Source: Cytobacillus sp. IB215665 (GTDB taxonomy: Bacteria; Bacillota; Bacilli; Bacillales; SM2101). From it: a stretch of 64,000 nucleotides of DNA. Below, piece after piece: positions 10,808-21,649 of the stretch (position 1 is the stretch's first letter; every line of letters begins with the position of its first letter). The position numbers and the translations under genes are program-made. The stretch covers positions 1-64,000 of the forward strand of contig NZ_JAXBME010000001.1 in assembly GCF_033963835.1 (NCBI RefSeq), read 5' to 3'. Under the pieces are notes generated by a model, which worked only from the letters and a program-made list of their open reading frames with translations, was not told where the DNA came from and searched no databases.

Positions 10808-11947
10808 TTAATATGTGCGAACAGGTAAAATCAACTGTAGCATTGAATCGTCGTGAAGAGGACGAATGACAAATGGTCTCATGGCTCCAGTAAAATTAAT
10901 ATTAATATCTGTCTCTCCCAAAACTTTTAATGCATCCAGCATGTATTTTGAACTAAAGGAAATTTTTAAATCTTCACCGCTAATAGATTGACTTTGAACT
11001 TCCTCAATAACTTTACCAATTTCCGGTGAATTCGAAGAGATTTCAATAACGCCACCCTCTAAGATGGTTAATTTTACAACATTATTTCTATCCTCTCTTG
11101 CAAGTAAAGAAGCTCTATCAATGGCTTGTAAAAACTCTTTAGCAGACACTTTCATTTCAGTATTACTTTCCTCAGGAATTAAACGTGATGTATCTGGATA
11201 ACTACCTTCAAGCAAGCGTGAGAAAAATAATATGTGTTTTGTTTTAAACAGCACTTGGTTTTCTGTAATTACGATATCAACTAAATCATTTGAATCATCT
11301 AATATTTTATTTAATTCATTCAAACTTTTTCCTGGAATAACAATATTATACGATACATCTGTCGTATTCAAATCAATTCTCGCTTTGCGTAAAGCAAGTC
11401 GATGACTATCTGTTGCAATACAGGTCAATTCGTTATTTTCTATTTTCAAGTTTACACCTGTCAATAAAGGTCGTGTTTCTGACGTGGACACGGCAAAAAC
11501 TGTATGTCTAATTAATTGTTTTACTAAATCAGACGGAACTTGAAAAGCATCATTTTCTTCAATTTGTGGTAATAATGGATATTCTTCTGCATCTAAGCCG
11601 TTTAAATTAAATTCTGCTTTTCCAGATCTAATAATAGTCAAAAAGTGGTTTTGTACATCAATTTCTACACTTTCTTTAGGAAGCTTTTTAACAATTTCAC
11701 TAAATACACGAGCTTGTAAAACAACACTTCCGCTTTTGACCAGTTCAACAACTTCTAAATCTTCGTGTTCAAGCGGAATAAATGATTCAATAGAAATATC
11801 AGAATCACTTCCTGTTAATGTAACTCCATTTTCATTTGCCACTATTTTAATACCCGTTAATATTGGAATTGTTGTTCTAGAAGAAACGGCTTTCATTACA
11901 TCTTGTACACTGCGTAATAAATAGTCTCGTTGAATTATAAATTTCAT
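10808..11947 (-). CDS. dnaN: DNA polymerase III beta subunit (sliding clamp)
   Basis: DnaN forms the ring-shaped clamp that tethers the replicative polymerase to DNA. The 379-residue product has three clamp domains and ends with the conserved MLQLILPVRTY. AAGGAGGAC precedes the ATG by six to seven bases. It follows dnaA across a 200-base gap that carries the unwinding part of oriC. Confidence 0.98.
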   Translation of the reverse strand: MKFIIQRDYLLRSVQDVMKAVSSRTTIPILTGIKIVANENGVTLTGSDSDISIESFIPLEHEDLEVVELVKSGSVVLQARVFSEIVKKLPKESVEIDVQNHFLTIIRSGKAEFNLNGLDAEEYPLLPQIEENDAFQVPSDLVKQLIRHTVFAVSTSETRPLLTGVNLKIENNELTCIATDSHRLALRKARIDLNTTDVSYNIVIPGKSLNELNKILDDSNDLVDIVITENQVLFKTKHILFFSRLLEGSYPDTSRLIPEESNTEMKVSAKEFLQAIDRASLLAREDRNNVVKLTILEGGVIEISSNSPEIGKVIEEVQSQSISGEDLKISFSSKYMLDALKVLGETDININFTGAMRPFVIRPLHDDSMLQLILPVRTY

Positions 11948-11984
11948 TATAAAGTCCTCCTTTAGTCATAAACTAGTTAACAAT

Positions 11985-12051
11985 TGAATATATATATAAT
12001 CTTTTAAAAAAATAGTAGAAGTAATAGTAGGGGCTGTGGAATTGTGGATAA
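11985..12051 (-). other. oriC unwinding module: AT-rich DUE, DnaA-trios, GC cluster, two DnaA boxes
   Basis: On the plus strand the order from right to left is DnaA box TGTGGATAA (12043-12051), a second near-box TGTGGAATT (12035-12043), a short GGGC cluster, then six consecutive trinucleotides TAG TAG AAG TAA TAG TAG (12013-12030), and an AT-rich tract (11985-12012). Read 3' to 5' these are GAT/AAT/GAA trios. This is the order described for the B. subtilis basal unwinding system downstream of dnaA, where DnaA spreads from the boxes onto one strand. Confidence 0.85.
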
Positions 12052-12069
12052 CTAATTATAGCAAAGGAA

Positions 12070-12101
12070 ACACAGTCTATCCACATGTGGATAGACTGTG
12101 T
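12070..12101. repeat. 32-bp perfect palindrome made of two head-to-head DnaA boxes
   Basis: CTATCCACA (12077-12085) and TGTGGATAG (12086-12094) abut exactly at the dyad centre, and perfect symmetry extends seven bases further on each side. It lies between the dnaA stop and the unwinding module. A further near-box, TTATTCACA, is at 12117-12125. No T-run follows, so a role as a plain terminator is less likely than DnaA binding. Confidence 0.85.
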
Positions 12102-12149
12102 GTAATATGTGTTAAGTTATTCACAGTATTAAGAATAAGTATAAACCTA

Positions 12150-13499
12150 CTATGCTTTTAAGTGAGAGTTAATATCATTCAATTGTTTTTGTAATTGTGA
12201 ATCGGTTTGAATTAATTTAGAAATTTTTTCATGTGCATGAATAACAGTGGTGTGATCTCTTCCCCCGAATTCTTCGCCGATCTTTGGTAGTGAGAAGTCG
12301 GTTAATTCTCGTGATAAATACATAGCAATCTGTCTAGGAAAAGCGACTGATTTTGTGCGTTTTTTAGCCTTAAAGTCTTCAAGTTTCACATTATAATGCT
12401 GACCAACAGTTTTTTGGATTTCATGTATTGTTATTACTTTCGGTTTAGCACTAGGAATAATATTCTTCAAAGCTTCAGCAGCTAAATCTGCGTTAATATC
12501 TTTATTAATAAGTGACGAATAAGCTACAACACGTATAAGTGCACCTTCAAGCTCACGTATATTTGAATCGATTTGATTTGCGATATATAACATAGCTTCA
12601 TTAGGAATATCTAGTCCTTCAGCCTTTGCTTTTTTACGCAATATTGCTATTCTTGTTTCCAAATCAGGAGGTGTAATATCTGTAATTAATCCCCATTCAA
12701 ATCTAGATCTTAAGCGATCCTCTAGCGTCGGTATTTCTTTTGGAGGACGGTCACTTGAGATAACAATTTGTTTACTTTCTTCATGCAAAGTATTAAAAGT
12801 ATGAAAAAATTCTTCTTGAGTTTGTTCTTTTCCAGCTAGAAATTGAATATCATCTATAAGTAAAACATCAACATTACGATATCTATTTCGAAAATCAACT
12901 GCTTTATTATCCCTAATCGAATTAATAAATTCGTTTGTAAACTTCTCGGAAGACAAATAGACTACTTTAGCTGAAGGATTATGCTCGATTACATAATGGC
13001 CAATAGCATGCATCAAATGAGTTTTACCTAATCCTACTCCACCATATATAAAAAGTGGATTATAGGCTTTCGCTGGCGCCTCTGCTACAGCTAATGAAGC
13101 TGCGTGAGCAAATCGGTTGCCAGAACCAATGACAAAGGTATCAAATGTATATTTTGGATTTAACATATTTTGCAGTAGTTCAGGGTGATTATTATCCTGT
13201 TTTTTCACTTTTTTCGCAGGTATATTTGTCTCAAGGTCTTCATCTTGCTGATTTTGAGGAATAATAAATTTAATCGTTAATTGTTCACCGGTTATATCGT
13301 AAATTGTTTCTGCAATTAATACAGAATATCTAGACTCGAGCCAATCTCTTGCAAATTCATTTGGAGCCGTAATGGTTAACGTATCATTTTTTAATGAATA
13401 TGCTTTTGTCGCTTTTAGCCACGTTTCAAAGCTAGGTTTACTTAATTTTTTCTCAATTTCACTGAGAGCTTTATCCCATAAATCTGAAATATTTTCCAA
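12150..13499 (-). CDS. dnaA: Chromosomal replication initiator DnaA
   Basis: DnaA binds the oriC boxes and opens the duplex. Domain I ([22 protein letters not shown]) is followed by a short linker of about residues 85-110, the AAA+ domain with Walker [12 protein letters not shown] and Walker [11 protein letters not shown], and the C-terminal domain with the signature [16 protein letters not shown] chose the TTG at 13499 (M-E-N-I), which is the B. subtilis start; a GTG one codon earlier (13502) is equally in reach of GGGAGGG. It is transcribed leftward from oriC. Confidence 0.97.
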   Translation of the reverse strand: MENISDLWDKALSEIEKKLSKPSFETWLKATKAYSLKNDTLTITAPNEFARDWLESRYSVLIAETIYDITGEQLTIKFIIPQNQQDEDLETNIPAKKVKKQDNNHPELLQNMLNPKYTFDTFVIGSGNRFAHAASLAVAEAPAKAYNPLFIYGGVGLGKTHLMHAIGHYVIEHNPSAKVVYLSSEKFTNEFINSIRDNKAVDFRNRYRNVDVLLIDDIQFLAGKEQTQEEFFHTFNTLHEESKQIVISSDRPPKEIPTLEDRLRSRFEWGLITDITPPDLETRIAILRKKAKAEGLDIPNEAMLYIANQIDSNIRELEGALIRVVAYSSLINKDINADLAAEALKNIIPSAKPKVITIHEIQKTVGQHYNVKLEDFKAKKRTKSVAFPRQIAMYLSRELTDFSLPKIGEEFGGRDHTTVIHAHEKISKLIQTDSQLQKQLNDINSHLKA

Positions 13500-13571
13500 C
13501 ACATGCCCTCCCTTACATTAGATTGCATTCACATAATTAGTATTACTGAATAAATATACACGCAGAAATTG

Positions 13572-13887
13572 TGTGGAGAACAGTTTATAATGATGAAAAG
13601 TAGTTTATCGACAAATCCCCATGCTTGTGGACAAGTATTTAAACAACCTTTAATAAAATATCCACACGTTATCCACATTTTGTGGATAACGCAATTATAA
13701 AATAAATTATTCACAGATAGAAAACACAAATATGATAACAAAAAAATATAATAGTTGCAATGCTTTTTAGTAGCTTATCCACAACTTTAACAGGTTGTTT
13801 AAAAAAAATGTCCACAAAAGGAGATATTGGGTAAATGCTGTCGATAACTGTAGAAGAACAAAAATAAATGGGAAAAAGTTGTCCACA
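13572..13887. other. oriC, upstream DnaA-box cluster (incAB-like)
   Basis: Between dnaA and rpmH I count two perfect head-to-head boxes (TTATCCACA 13669-13677; TGTGGATAA 13681-13689) and a third perfect box at 13775-13783. One-mismatch boxes are at 13572-13580, 13626-13634, 13658-13666, 13707-13715 and 13879-13887. The 535-base gap holds no gene. Together with the module downstream of dnaA it gives the bipartite origin typical of Bacillus. Confidence 0.9.
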
Positions 13888-13960
13888 GGGATGTATTACA
13901 ACTTTATTAATGTGAGAAAGTATGTCAATTCTAAAAAAATATAGAAGTTTAAATGATAGG

Positions 13961-14170
<210 letters not shown>

Positions 14171-14171
<1 letters not shown>

Positions 14172-14198
14172 GCCACTGAAACGTCAGTGGTCTTTTTT
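14171..14198 (+). terminator. rpmH terminator
   Basis: GGCCACTGA pairs with TCAGTGGTC across a four-base loop, followed by TTTTTT; the hairpin begins at the last base of the stop codon. Confidence 0.85.
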
Positions 14199-14273
14199 CA
14201 ATTAGATAAGAAAGTATATACATTATGTTGGAGTGCTATTCATGCTTGAGCATTAACTATATTTAGCCCCAAA

Positions 14274-14368
14274 ATCTATCAGCTTGACGCCAAGCTGTCG
14301 CGTAAAGCGGCCAACTAAAGCTATTCATAAAACTATCTAGCTTTAGTGTTGTTGGAAGGATGATAGAT
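14274..14368. other. Structured spacer between rpmH and rnpA (possible three-way junction)
   Basis: ATCTATCA (274-281) pairs with TGATAGAT (361-368). Inside are two hairpins: AGCTTG-ACGC-CAAGCT (281-296) and ACTAAAGCTA (314-323) with TAGCTTTAGT (338-347), the latter extended by CCA/TGG. The fold is a three-way junction of about 95 bases with no poly-T after it. It could be a small structured RNA, a leader of rnpA or a palindromic repeat. I know no described element here. Confidence 0.5.
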
Positions 14369-14433
14369 ATCGTAGGCTTTTCTTAATTTTGCGCATTGTA
14401 ATGTTAAACCCTATGAATTACAGGGGGATAAAA

Positions 14434-14781
14434 ATGAAGAAAAAGTATCGAATAAAAAAAAATGATGAATTTCAAAAAGTTTTCAAACAAGGAAAATCCT
14501 TTGCTAACCGTCAATTTGTAATTTATGTACTTGAAAAACCAGAGCAAGATTTTTTCCGAATTGGCTTGTCTGTAAGTAAAAAGATTGGAAATGCTGTTAC
14601 TAGAAATAGAATAAAGCGATTGATTCGACAAGTGTTTACCGATTCGAAAGATGTTCTAAAAGCTGAAATGGATTACGTTATAATTGCTAGAAAACCAGCT
14701 GCTGAAATGGATTATGCGGAAATAAAAAGTAGTCTTAACCATGTATGTAAAAGAGCAAAAATATTAAAGAGTGGAAAATAA
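14434..14781 (+). CDS. rnpA: Ribonuclease P protein component
   Basis: RnpA assists the RNase P RNA in removing tRNA 5' leaders. The ATG at 14434 ([17 protein letters not shown]) is chosen because AGGGGGAT lies just upstream and the 115-residue length fits the family; upstream in-frame ATGs lack a site. The RNA-binding signature [16 protein letters not shown] (about residues 54-69) is intact. Confidence 0.96.
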   Translation: MKKKYRIKKNDEFQKVFKQGKSFANRQFVIYVLEKPEQDFFRIGLSVSKKIGNAVTRNRIKRLIRQVFTDSKDVLKAEMDYVIIARKPAAEMDYAEIKSSLNHVCKRAKILKSGK

Positions 14782-14887
14782 GCAAGGGAATTTTTGTTTA
14801 AAAAATGTTACAATACTTAGTGGTCATAAATCTAAACTTTTATCAGATAAAAGATCAAATTGAATAATATTTGAGGAGGAAATTTGA

Positions 14888-15664
14888 TTGAAAAGGCGAA
14901 TTCTTCTAGTAATTGGTCTTATTGGTTTAGTTGCTATCATATCAGGTTGTACTGAGGTAAACCAGCCAATTACGAAAGAAAGTACCGGATTTTGGAATGA
15001 ATATATCGTTTATCCACTATCATGGTTAATAACATCTGTAGCAGAAATAATGAATAATAATTATGGATTATCGATTATTATCGTAACACTTTTGATTCGT
15101 TTAGTAATTTTACCGTTAATGATTAAGCAAACAAAAAGCTCGAAAGCTATGCAAGCATTACAGCCAGAAATGCAAAAGCTTCGTGAAAAATATAGCTCTA
15201 AGGATCAAAAAACTCAACAACAACTTCAGCAAGAAACGATGCAGCTATTCCAAAAACATGGTGTAAACCCATTAGCGGGATGTTTCCCATTAATAATACA
15301 AATGCCTATCTTAATTGGTTTTTACCATGCAATCATGAGAACTGTAGAAATTAAACAGCATGAATTTTTATGGTTTAACCTTGGTGAAGCAGATCCATTC
15401 TATTTATTACCACTTATAGCTGGGGTAACAACTTTTATTCAACAAAAAATGATGATGGCAGGCACTCAAAATCAAAATCCACAAATGGCAATGATGCTAT
15501 GGATTATGCCGATTATGATCATTATTTTTGCACTAAACTTTCCAGCAGCATTATCTTTATATTGGGTAGTTGGGAACCTATTTATGATTGTACAAACATA
15601 TTTTATTAAAGGACCAGAAATAAAAACATCTGAAATTGCGGGAGGAGCGAAAAAGAAAAAGTGA
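14888..15664 (+). CDS. yidC: Membrane protein insertase YidC (SpoIIIJ type)
   Basis: YidC inserts membrane proteins; the SpoIIIJ paralogue is also needed for forespore sigma-G activity in B. subtilis. The TTG start has GAGGAGG upstream. A lipoprotein signal peptide with lipobox IISGC (about residue 21) is followed by five membrane segments; the hydrophilic-groove Arg is in [18 protein letters not shown]. The basic tail GGAKKKK is typical. The stop overlaps the jag start by four bases. Confidence 0.94.
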   Translation: MKRRILLVIGLIGLVAIISGCTEVNQPITKESTGFWNEYIVYPLSWLITSVAEIMNNNYGLSIIIVTLLIRLVILPLMIKQTKSSKAMQALQPEMQKLREKYSSKDQKTQQQLQQETMQLFQKHGVNPLAGCFPLIIQMPILIGFYHAIMRTVEIKQHEFLWFNLGEADPFYLLPLIAGVTTFIQQKMMMAGTQNQNPQMAMMLWIMPIMIIIFALNFPAALSLYWVVGNLFMIVQTYFIKGPEIKTSEIAGGAKKKK

Positions 15665-16281
15665 AACAAATAACTGCTACAGGCCAATCAGTCGATGAAG
15701 CAGTACAATCAGCTCTAGAACAGTTAAAAACAACAAAAGACCGCACTGAAATAAATATCATCGATGAAGGCAAAAAAGGACTATTTGGTATTTTTGGCAC
15801 TAAGCCAGCAGTTGTAAAAGTTACCAAATTACATGATCCGGTCGAAGAAGCTCAGCAATTCCTTCAACAAGTTACAGAAAATATGGGTGTTCGCGTCAAA
15901 ATTGAAGTTAAACAAGAAGGGAAATATGTTAACTTCCAATTGTCAGGTGAAAAAATAGCAATCTTAATTGGAAAAAGAGGACAAACTCTTAATTCTCTTC
16001 AATATTTAACACAATTAGTTGCAAATCGATATGCAGATCATTATTTGAACATTGTTGTTGATGCCGAAAATTATCGAGAACGTAGGAAAGAAACGTTGTA
16101 TCAGTTAGCTCAACGTTTAGCAGAAAAATCACTTCGAACTGGGAAGGATATATCACTTGAATCAATGCCATCATATGAACGTAAAGTTATTCATACTGCA
16201 TTGGCAACTAATGATAAAGTTAAAACATATTCTTCAGGTTCTGATCCTCATCGTCATATAGTAATTAGTCCAATAAAATAA
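15661..16281 (+). CDS. jag: RNA-binding protein Jag (KhpB/EloR)
   Basis: Jag is a KH-R3H RNA-binding protein linked to cell elongation and sporulation. The 206-residue product shows the Jag N-domain (about residues 1-50, with [13 protein letters not shown]), a KH domain ([21 protein letters not shown], with the GKRG loop), and an R3H domain near the C-terminus ([14 protein letters not shown]). It starts with GTG overlapping the yidC stop (GTGA), so the two are translationally coupled. Confidence 0.94.
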   Translation: MKQITATGQSVDEAVQSALEQLKTTKDRTEINIIDEGKKGLFGIFGTKPAVVKVTKLHDPVEEAQQFLQQVTENMGVRVKIEVKQEGKYVNFQLSGEKIAILIGKRGQTLNSLQYLTQLVANRYADHYLNIVVDAENYRERRKETLYQLAQRLAEKSLRTGKDISLESMPSYERKVIHTALATNDKVKTYSSGSDPHRHIVISPIK

Positions 16282-16551
16282 GTACATTGGTGGCTCATAG
16301 GAGACCTAAGCAATAATACATTATTGTTTATAGACTACACGGTAGTTAATTTACAATAAATGGTAATTAATTGCTTGATGTCTTCAAAATTGAGTCGCTT
16401 TTTTTATTTTACAAACCTTACTAATTATTCCTCTCTGTGCATTCATCGCTATTGTAAGGATCTTTTCCATTAGTAGTAGTTATATACTACTGAACTTTAT
16501 GGTTTTTCTCTATTTTAATATAATGGCAATTGTGCTGTTCTAAATTACAAA

Positions 16552-16681
16552 GGCTCTTCTTGTAAACATTGTTGCTATTGTTATCAAATTAGTACTATAA
16601 AAAGTGGTTTTATAATGTTATTCATTGTTGTCCAGGCGTTCTTTCTTAATGCGAAAAACAACAATTAATGCGAAAACAGCC
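16552..16681 (+). repeat. MITE-like repeat with 7/8 target duplication
   Basis: The copy runs from GGCTCTTCTTGTAAAC to AATGCGAAAACAGCC and is internally shortened to 130 bases. Flanks ATTACAAA (16544-16551) and ATTACTAA (16682-16689) agree at seven of eight positions, consistent with an 8-bp target duplication. Confidence 0.85.
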
Positions 16682-16762
16682 ATTACTAAAGAAACAACAA
16701 TGTCAAACAAATATTCATAAAAGTAACTTGAAGTCATTTTGTAAAATGAATGACTAAAGTCT

Positions 16763-16827
16763 TTATTCACATGTGGATAACTGATAATCATCTAGGTTTG
16801 TTAAAATGGGTTATTCAATGTGGATAT
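16763..16827. other. DnaA boxes upstream of mnmE
   Basis: TTATTCACA (16763-16771) and the perfect TGTGGATAA (16772-16780) abut head to head, and TGTGGATAT is at 16819-16827. They lie in the 937-base gene-free interval between jag and mnmE, about 3 kb from oriC. The rest of the interval is filled by two MITE regions and shows no gene. A hairpin CAATAAT/ATTATTG is near 16312 just after jag. Confidence 0.7.
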
Positions 16828-16928
16828 TAGGGAAATGATAATACAAATATCTTTTTAGATAATTGAAGATATGGTATTCTTAAAATTTAGGGAAACGTTT
16901 TTAAATATATTTATTGTCATATTAATTA

Positions 16929-17165
16929 GGCTCTTTTCGTAAACTTTGTTGCAAAAATGACTAAATTACATCAGAAAACGAGGTTTTATGTGATTGTTGC
17001 TGTTTTAAAAAAAGTTTTTTCGTAAACTGTATTGCTATTATCACCAAATTAAATGGTGACGAAACGTTTGTATTCGTTTTTTACAGAAAAAGATGTCACG
17101 AACTTTAGTTTTTTTTCTCGTGGTTATAACTTAATTAGAAAAGCAACAACCATTGCGAAAATAGC
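16929..17165 (+). repeat. MITE-like repeat, two copies in tandem or nested
   Basis: A 5' end GGCTCTTTTCGTAAAC at 16929 is followed by a truncated body. A second 5' end (TTTTTTCGTAAACTG, about 17015) then follows with a full body that retains AAAAGATGTCACGAAC and ends CATTGCGAAAATAGC at 17165. It ends about 50 bases before the mnmE start and so forms its leader. Confidence 0.75.
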
Positions 17166-17218
17166 TTAATAATAAATAATGCTTGTTATTTTATGTTAAG
17201 AGAGCGGTGAATAAAAGA

Positions 17219-18604
17219 ATGGACTTTGATACAATTACGGCAATCTCTACTCCGATGGGAGAGGGAGCAATTGCGATTGTGAGGCTTAGCGGTGCTGAAG
17301 CGCTAAGTATTGCAGATTCCATTTTCAAAGGACCTTCAGATAAAAAATTGATAGAGGTTCCTTCTCATACAATTCATTACGGTCATATCGTAGATCCGAT
17401 AAATAATGAAACGATTGATGAAGTAATGGTTTCAGTAATGAAAGGGCCAAAAACATTTACTCGTGAAGATGTAGTAGAAATAAATTGCCACGGTGGTTTA
17501 GTTTCTGTCAATAGCGTATTACAGACAGTAATAAAAGGTGGAGCTCGCTTAGCTGAACCGGGAGAATTTACGAAACGTGCATTTTTGAATGGGAGACTAG
17601 ATCTATCACAAGCTGAAGCAGTTATTGATTTAATACGTGCCAAAACAGATCGTGCTATGAATGTTGCTTTACACCAAATGGAGGGGCGCTTATCAAAGCT
17701 AATTAATCGACTCAGACAAGATATTCTGGAAACCTTGGCACATGTAGAAGTGAATATTGATTATCCTGAATATGATGATGTTGAAGAAATGACTCATCAG
17801 TTATTATTGCCAAAGGCGAGTAATGTACAGCATGAGCTTCATAAGCTAATCCAAACATCTCAACAAGGAAAAATTTTAAGAGAAGGCTTATCTACTGTAA
17901 TTATAGGGAGACCGAATGTAGGAAAATCCTCCTTATTAAATAGTTTGGTTCATGAGAATAAAGCAATTGTTACAGATATACCTGGAACAACCCGTGATGT
18001 AATTGAGGAATACGTCAATGTAAGAGGAGTGCCTCTGAGGTTAGTTGATACTGCAGGAATTCGTGAAACTGAAGATATCGTCGAAAGAATGGGTGTAGAA
18101 CGTTCACGAGAAAAATTAAAGGAAGCTGATCTTATCTTATTAGTTTTAAACTCAAATGATGAGCTTAGCGTTGATGATGAACAGTTATTTCATGCCGTAG
18201 AGGGTATGGATGTAATTGTCATTATTAATAAGACAGATTTACCCCAAACAATAAATATGACTCAAGTAAAAGAATTAGCAAATAATTATCCTATCGTATC
18301 TACCTCATTATTACAAGAGGAAGGGATTGAGCAGCTAGAAGAAGCAATTTCTTCATTATTCTTTGAGGGAGGCATAGAGTCAAAAGATATGACTTACGTA
18401 TCTAACAGTCGTCATATATCGCTACTAACACAAGCTAAAGTTGCTATTGATGATGCGGTGAATAGTATTAATAGTGGAGTACCGATTGATATTGTTCAAA
18501 TAGATTTGACAAGAGCTTGGGAACTTTTAGGTGAAATTATCGGTGAAGCAGTGCATGAAAGTCTCATCGATCAGTTATTCTCGCAATTTTGTCTTGGGAA
18601 GTAA
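17219..18604 (+). CDS. mnmE: tRNA modification GTPase MnmE
   Basis: MnmE with MnmG adds the (carboxymethyl)aminomethyl group to U34 of certain tRNAs. I chose ATG 17219 ([11 protein letters not shown]), which matches the family start; GCGGTGA is the only, weak, ribosome site. The 461-residue product has the folate-binding N-domain, the G domain with [31 protein letters not shown] and NKTD, and the C-terminal FCLGK with the catalytic Cys. The gene directly precedes mnmG. Confidence 0.96.
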   Translation: MDFDTITAISTPMGEGAIAIVRLSGAEALSIADSIFKGPSDKKLIEVPSHTIHYGHIVDPINNETIDEVMVSVMKGPKTFTREDVVEINCHGGLVSVNSVLQTVIKGGARLAEPGEFTKRAFLNGRLDLSQAEAVIDLIRAKTDRAMNVALHQMEGRLSKLINRLRQDILETLAHVEVNIDYPEYDDVEEMTHQLLLPKASNVQHELHKLIQTSQQGKILREGLSTVIIGRPNVGKSSLLNSLVHENKAIVTDIPGTTRDVIEEYVNVRGVPLRLVDTAGIRETEDIVERMGVERSREKLKEADLILLVLNSNDELSVDDEQLFHAVEGMDVIVIINKTDLPQTINMTQVKELANNYPIVSTSLLQEEGIEQLEEAISSLFFEGGIESKDMTYVSNSRHISLLTQAKVAIDDAVNSINSGVPIDIVQIDLTRAWELLGEIIGEAVHESLIDQLFSQFCLGK

Positions 18605-18653
18605 TCGAGACGGAAACAACAAGAAAAAAATATCGAATAAAGGGGGTACTCAA

Positions 18654-20543
18654 ATGGGGTATCAAGCAGGTCATTATGACGTAATTGTTATCGGTGCAGG
18701 CCATGCAGGTTGTGAAGCAAGTTTAGCTTCAGCAAGGCTAGGAGCTAAAACTTTGCTACTTACTATTAATTTAGATATGGTTGCTTTTATGCCTTGTAAT
18801 CCTTCTGTAGGGGGTCCAGCTAAAGGCATCGTCGTTCGTGAAATTGATGCTTTAGGCGGTGAGATGGCAAAAAATATTGATAAAACTTATATTCAAATGA
18901 GAATGTTGAATACTGGGAAAGGTCCAGCAGTTAGAGCTTTACGTGCTCAAGCCGATAAGTTCTTATATCAACATGAGATGAAGAAAACGTTAGAAAACGA
19001 ACAGAACCTAACATTAATGCAAGGGATGGTTGAACGATTAGTTATAGAAGATGGAGTGTGTACTGGTGTTATCACTCAAACAGGTGCAATTTTTAAAGCG
19101 AGTACAGTTGTTATAACAACTGGGACCTTTTTACGAGGAGAGATCATTTTAGGTGATTTAAAATATTCTAGTGGACCAAACAATCAACAACCATCCATTA
19201 ATTTATCTAAACATTTAGAGGAACTAGGATTTGATTTAGTTAGATTCAAAACAGGGACACCACCTCGTGTAAACAGTCATTCTATTGATTATAGTAAAAC
19301 TGAAATTCAGCCAGGTGATGAAGTTCCTCGAGCTTTTTCATATGAATCTGTAAAAGAAATGGCTGACCAATTACCTTGCTGGTTAACGTATACAAGTGAG
19401 CATACACATAAAATAATCGATGATAACCTTCATCGTTCTCCAATGTATTCAGGTATGATAAAAGGGACAGGACCACGTTATTGTCCTTCAATAGAAGATA
19501 AAGTTGTCCGTTTTAACGATAAACCACGCCATCAAATCTTTTTAGAGCCTGAAGGAAAAAATACGCAGGAAGTATATGTACAAGGTTTATCTACTAGCTT
19601 ACCAGAGGATGTCCAACAACAAATACTTTCCACAATCCCTGGACTTGAAAATGTCCAAATGATGAGAGCAGGCTATGCAATTGAGTATGATGCGATTGTT
19701 CCTACTCAATTATGGCCTACCTTAGAAACGAAGAACATACAAAACCTATACACCGCAGGTCAAATAAACGGAACTTCAGGATATGAAGAAGCGGCGGGTC
19801 AAGGAATCATGGCTGGGATCAATGCAGCAAATCGTGCTTTAGGAAAAGAAGAATTAATCTTAAGTCGTTCTGATGCGTATATCGGTGTTTTAATTGATGA
19901 TCTAGTAACAAAAGGAACGAACGAGCCATACAGATTGTTGACTTCAAGAGCTGAGTATCGTCTATTATTAAGACATGATAATGCTGACTTGCGTTTAACA
20001 GATATAGGGTATCGGATTGGCCTTATTCAGGAAGAAAGGTATCAACATTATATTGCTAAGAAAAAAGCAATTGAACTAGAGAAAAAACGCTTGCAGTCAT
20101 TTATTATTAAACCTAGTGATATAGTTCAGGAACATATTCGAAATGCTGGTGGTAGTGAACTAAAGGATGGGATTCGTGCATCTGATTTATTAAAAAGACC
20201 TGAAATGAGTTATTCAGACATTACAGTTTTAGCTCCTGACGAAGAAGAATTAAATGAAGAGGTTACTGAACAAGTTGAAATTCAAATTAAGTACGAAGGG
20301 TATATAGAAAAATCACTACAACAAGTAGAACGTTTAAAGAAAATGGAGAATAAAAAAATCCCAGATAACATTGATTATGATATGATTACTGGGATTGCAA
20401 ATGAAGCAAAACAAAAATTAAATGAAGTAAGACCTTTGTCTGTTGCGCAAGCATCAAGGATTTCAGGAGTTAATCCAGCGGATATTTCAATTTTATTAGT
20501 ATATATTGAGCAAGGAAGAATAGCTAGAGTGTCGAACGAATAA
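18654..20543 (+). CDS. mnmG: tRNA modification FAD enzyme MnmG (GidA)
   Basis: MnmG is the FAD-dependent partner of MnmE in wobble-uridine modification. The ATG at 18654 has AGGGGGT upstream. The 629-residue product begins with a dinucleotide-binding loop [10 protein letters not shown] and has the family motifs [25 protein letters not shown] and [13 protein letters not shown]. The C-terminal helical domain ([13 protein letters not shown]) binds MnmE. It lies 49 bases after mnmE. Confidence 0.97.
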   Translation: MGYQAGHYDVIVIGAGHAGCEASLASARLGAKTLLLTINLDMVAFMPCNPSVGGPAKGIVVREIDALGGEMAKNIDKTYIQMRMLNTGKGPAVRALRAQADKFLYQHEMKKTLENEQNLTLMQGMVERLVIEDGVCTGVITQTGAIFKASTVVITTGTFLRGEIILGDLKYSSGPNNQQPSINLSKHLEELGFDLVRFKTGTPPRVNSHSIDYSKTEIQPGDEVPRAFSYESVKEMADQLPCWLTYTSEHTHKIIDDNLHRSPMYSGMIKGTGPRYCPSIEDKVVRFNDKPRHQIFLEPEGKNTQEVYVQGLSTSLPEDVQQQILSTIPGLENVQMMRAGYAIEYDAIVPTQLWPTLETKNIQNLYTAGQINGTSGYEEAAGQGIMAGINAANRALGKEELILSRSDAYIGVLIDDLVTKGTNEPYRLLTSRAEYRLLLRHDNADLRLTDIGYRIGLIQEERYQHYIAKKKAIELEKKRLQSFIIKPSDIVQEHIRNAGGSELKDGIRASDLLKRPEMSYSDITVLAPDEEELNEEVTEQVEIQIKYEGYIEKSLQQVERLKKMENKKIPDNIDYDMITGIANEAKQKLNEVRPLSVAQASRISGVNPADISILLVYIEQGRIARVSNE

Positions 20544-20574
20544 TACCTTGCAAACTTCATTAATCCTATATAAG

Positions 20575-20630
20575 TCCCTTTATCATCACTAATGGAAAAA
20601 TAGTTGCGTTCATCTGTGGAGATAAAGGGG
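20575..20630 (+). terminator. Long inverted repeat after mnmG, possible terminator
   Basis: CCCTTTATC (576-584) pairs with GATAAAGGG (621-629) across a 36-base loop. Only a weak T-tract (CTTTTATA) follows, so the call is uncertain. The rest of the 384-base gap to rsmG holds a MITE copy and no gene. Confidence 0.4.
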
Positions 20631-20643
20631 AGCTTTTATACAA

Positions 20644-20796
20644 AGCTCTTTACGTTTTGTTGCTATTAAATTTGTACTATAAGAAATGGCTTTACATGTT
20701 AGTAATCATGTTGCAGAAGAAAAGGTGCCAAGAGCTCTAGTTGTATACAAGTTTTATATCCTAATATAAAAAACAACAAACAATGGGGAAACAGCC
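20644..20796 (+). repeat. MITE-like repeat
   Basis: The copy runs from AGCTCTTTACGTTTTG to CAATGGGGAAACAGCC and keeps the GCAGAAGAAAAGGTGCC middle. The flanking 8-mers (TTATACAA and TTGATAAT) do not match convincingly, so this is probably an older insertion. Confidence 0.75.
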
Positions 20797-20927
20797 TTGA
20801 TAATGAATCATGTCAAACAATTATTTAGCAAGTAGAATAGCTATTCATTGTATAAGTCGAATGTGTTATGATAACATCGTTTGACATGTTGTAAATCAGA
20901 GAAATTGTGCAATGAAAGGAATTGATT

Positions 20928-21644
20928 ATGAATATTGAACAGTTTCAGCACATGCTGAATGAACAAGGGATAAAGTTATCCTCTCAACAATTACAACAAT
21001 TTGAGCTGTACTATGAGTTATTAGTTGAGTGGAATAATAAAATGAACTTAACAGCCATAACTGACAAACAAGAAGTTTATTTGAAGCATTTTTTTGATTC
21101 AATTACAGCTGCGTTTCACTTTGATTTTACTAAAAACCTGTCAATTTGTGATGTAGGTGCTGGTGCAGGGTTCCCTAGTATTCCTTTAAAAATTTGTTTT
21201 CCGCATTTAAAAATTTCGATTGTTGATTCTTTAAATAAAAGAATTAGCTTTTTACAGCATCTTGCTAATGAGCTGCACTTGGATGATACTTTCTTTTATC
21301 ACGATCGCGCTGAGACCTTCGGAAGAAAAGCAGAAATACGAGAAAGCTTTGATGTTGTAACTGCTCGAGCAGTGGCGCGTATGTCAGTATTGTGTGAATT
21401 ATGTTTGCCGTTAGTTAAAAAAGAGGGCGTGTTTTTAGCATTAAAAGCTTCTTCAGTAACAGAAGAGCTAACGAACGGATCAAAAGCAATAAATACTCTA
21501 GGTGGTAAACTAATTGATGTTCATCATTTTTTATTACCAATTGAAAATAGCGAACGAAATATTGTTATTATTCAGAAAGAAAAGTCAACACCAAAAAAAT
21601 ATCCAAGAAAGCCAGGAACACCAAACAAGTTACCGATTGAATAA
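20928..21644 (+). CDS. rsmG: 16S rRNA (guanine-N7) methyltransferase RsmG
   Basis: RsmG (GidB) methylates G527 of 16S rRNA using S-adenosylmethionine; loss gives low-level streptomycin resistance in other bacteria. The ATG at 20928 (MNIEQFQHM) is used because AAAGGAA lies seven bases upstream; an in-frame TTG is two codons earlier. The 238-residue product has the SAM-binding loop [15 protein letters not shown]. It is followed by a perfect parS site and noc. Confidence 0.95.
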   Translation: MNIEQFQHMLNEQGIKLSSQQLQQFELYYELLVEWNNKMNLTAITDKQEVYLKHFFDSITAAFHFDFTKNLSICDVGAGAGFPSIPLKICFPHLKISIVDSLNKRISFLQHLANELHLDDTFFYHDRAETFGRKAEIRESFDVVTARAVARMSVLCELCLPLVKKEGVFLALKASSVTEELTNGSKAINTLGGKLIDVHHFLLPIENSERNIVIIQKEKSTPKKYPRKPGTPNKLPIE

Positions 21645-21649
21645 TGGAA

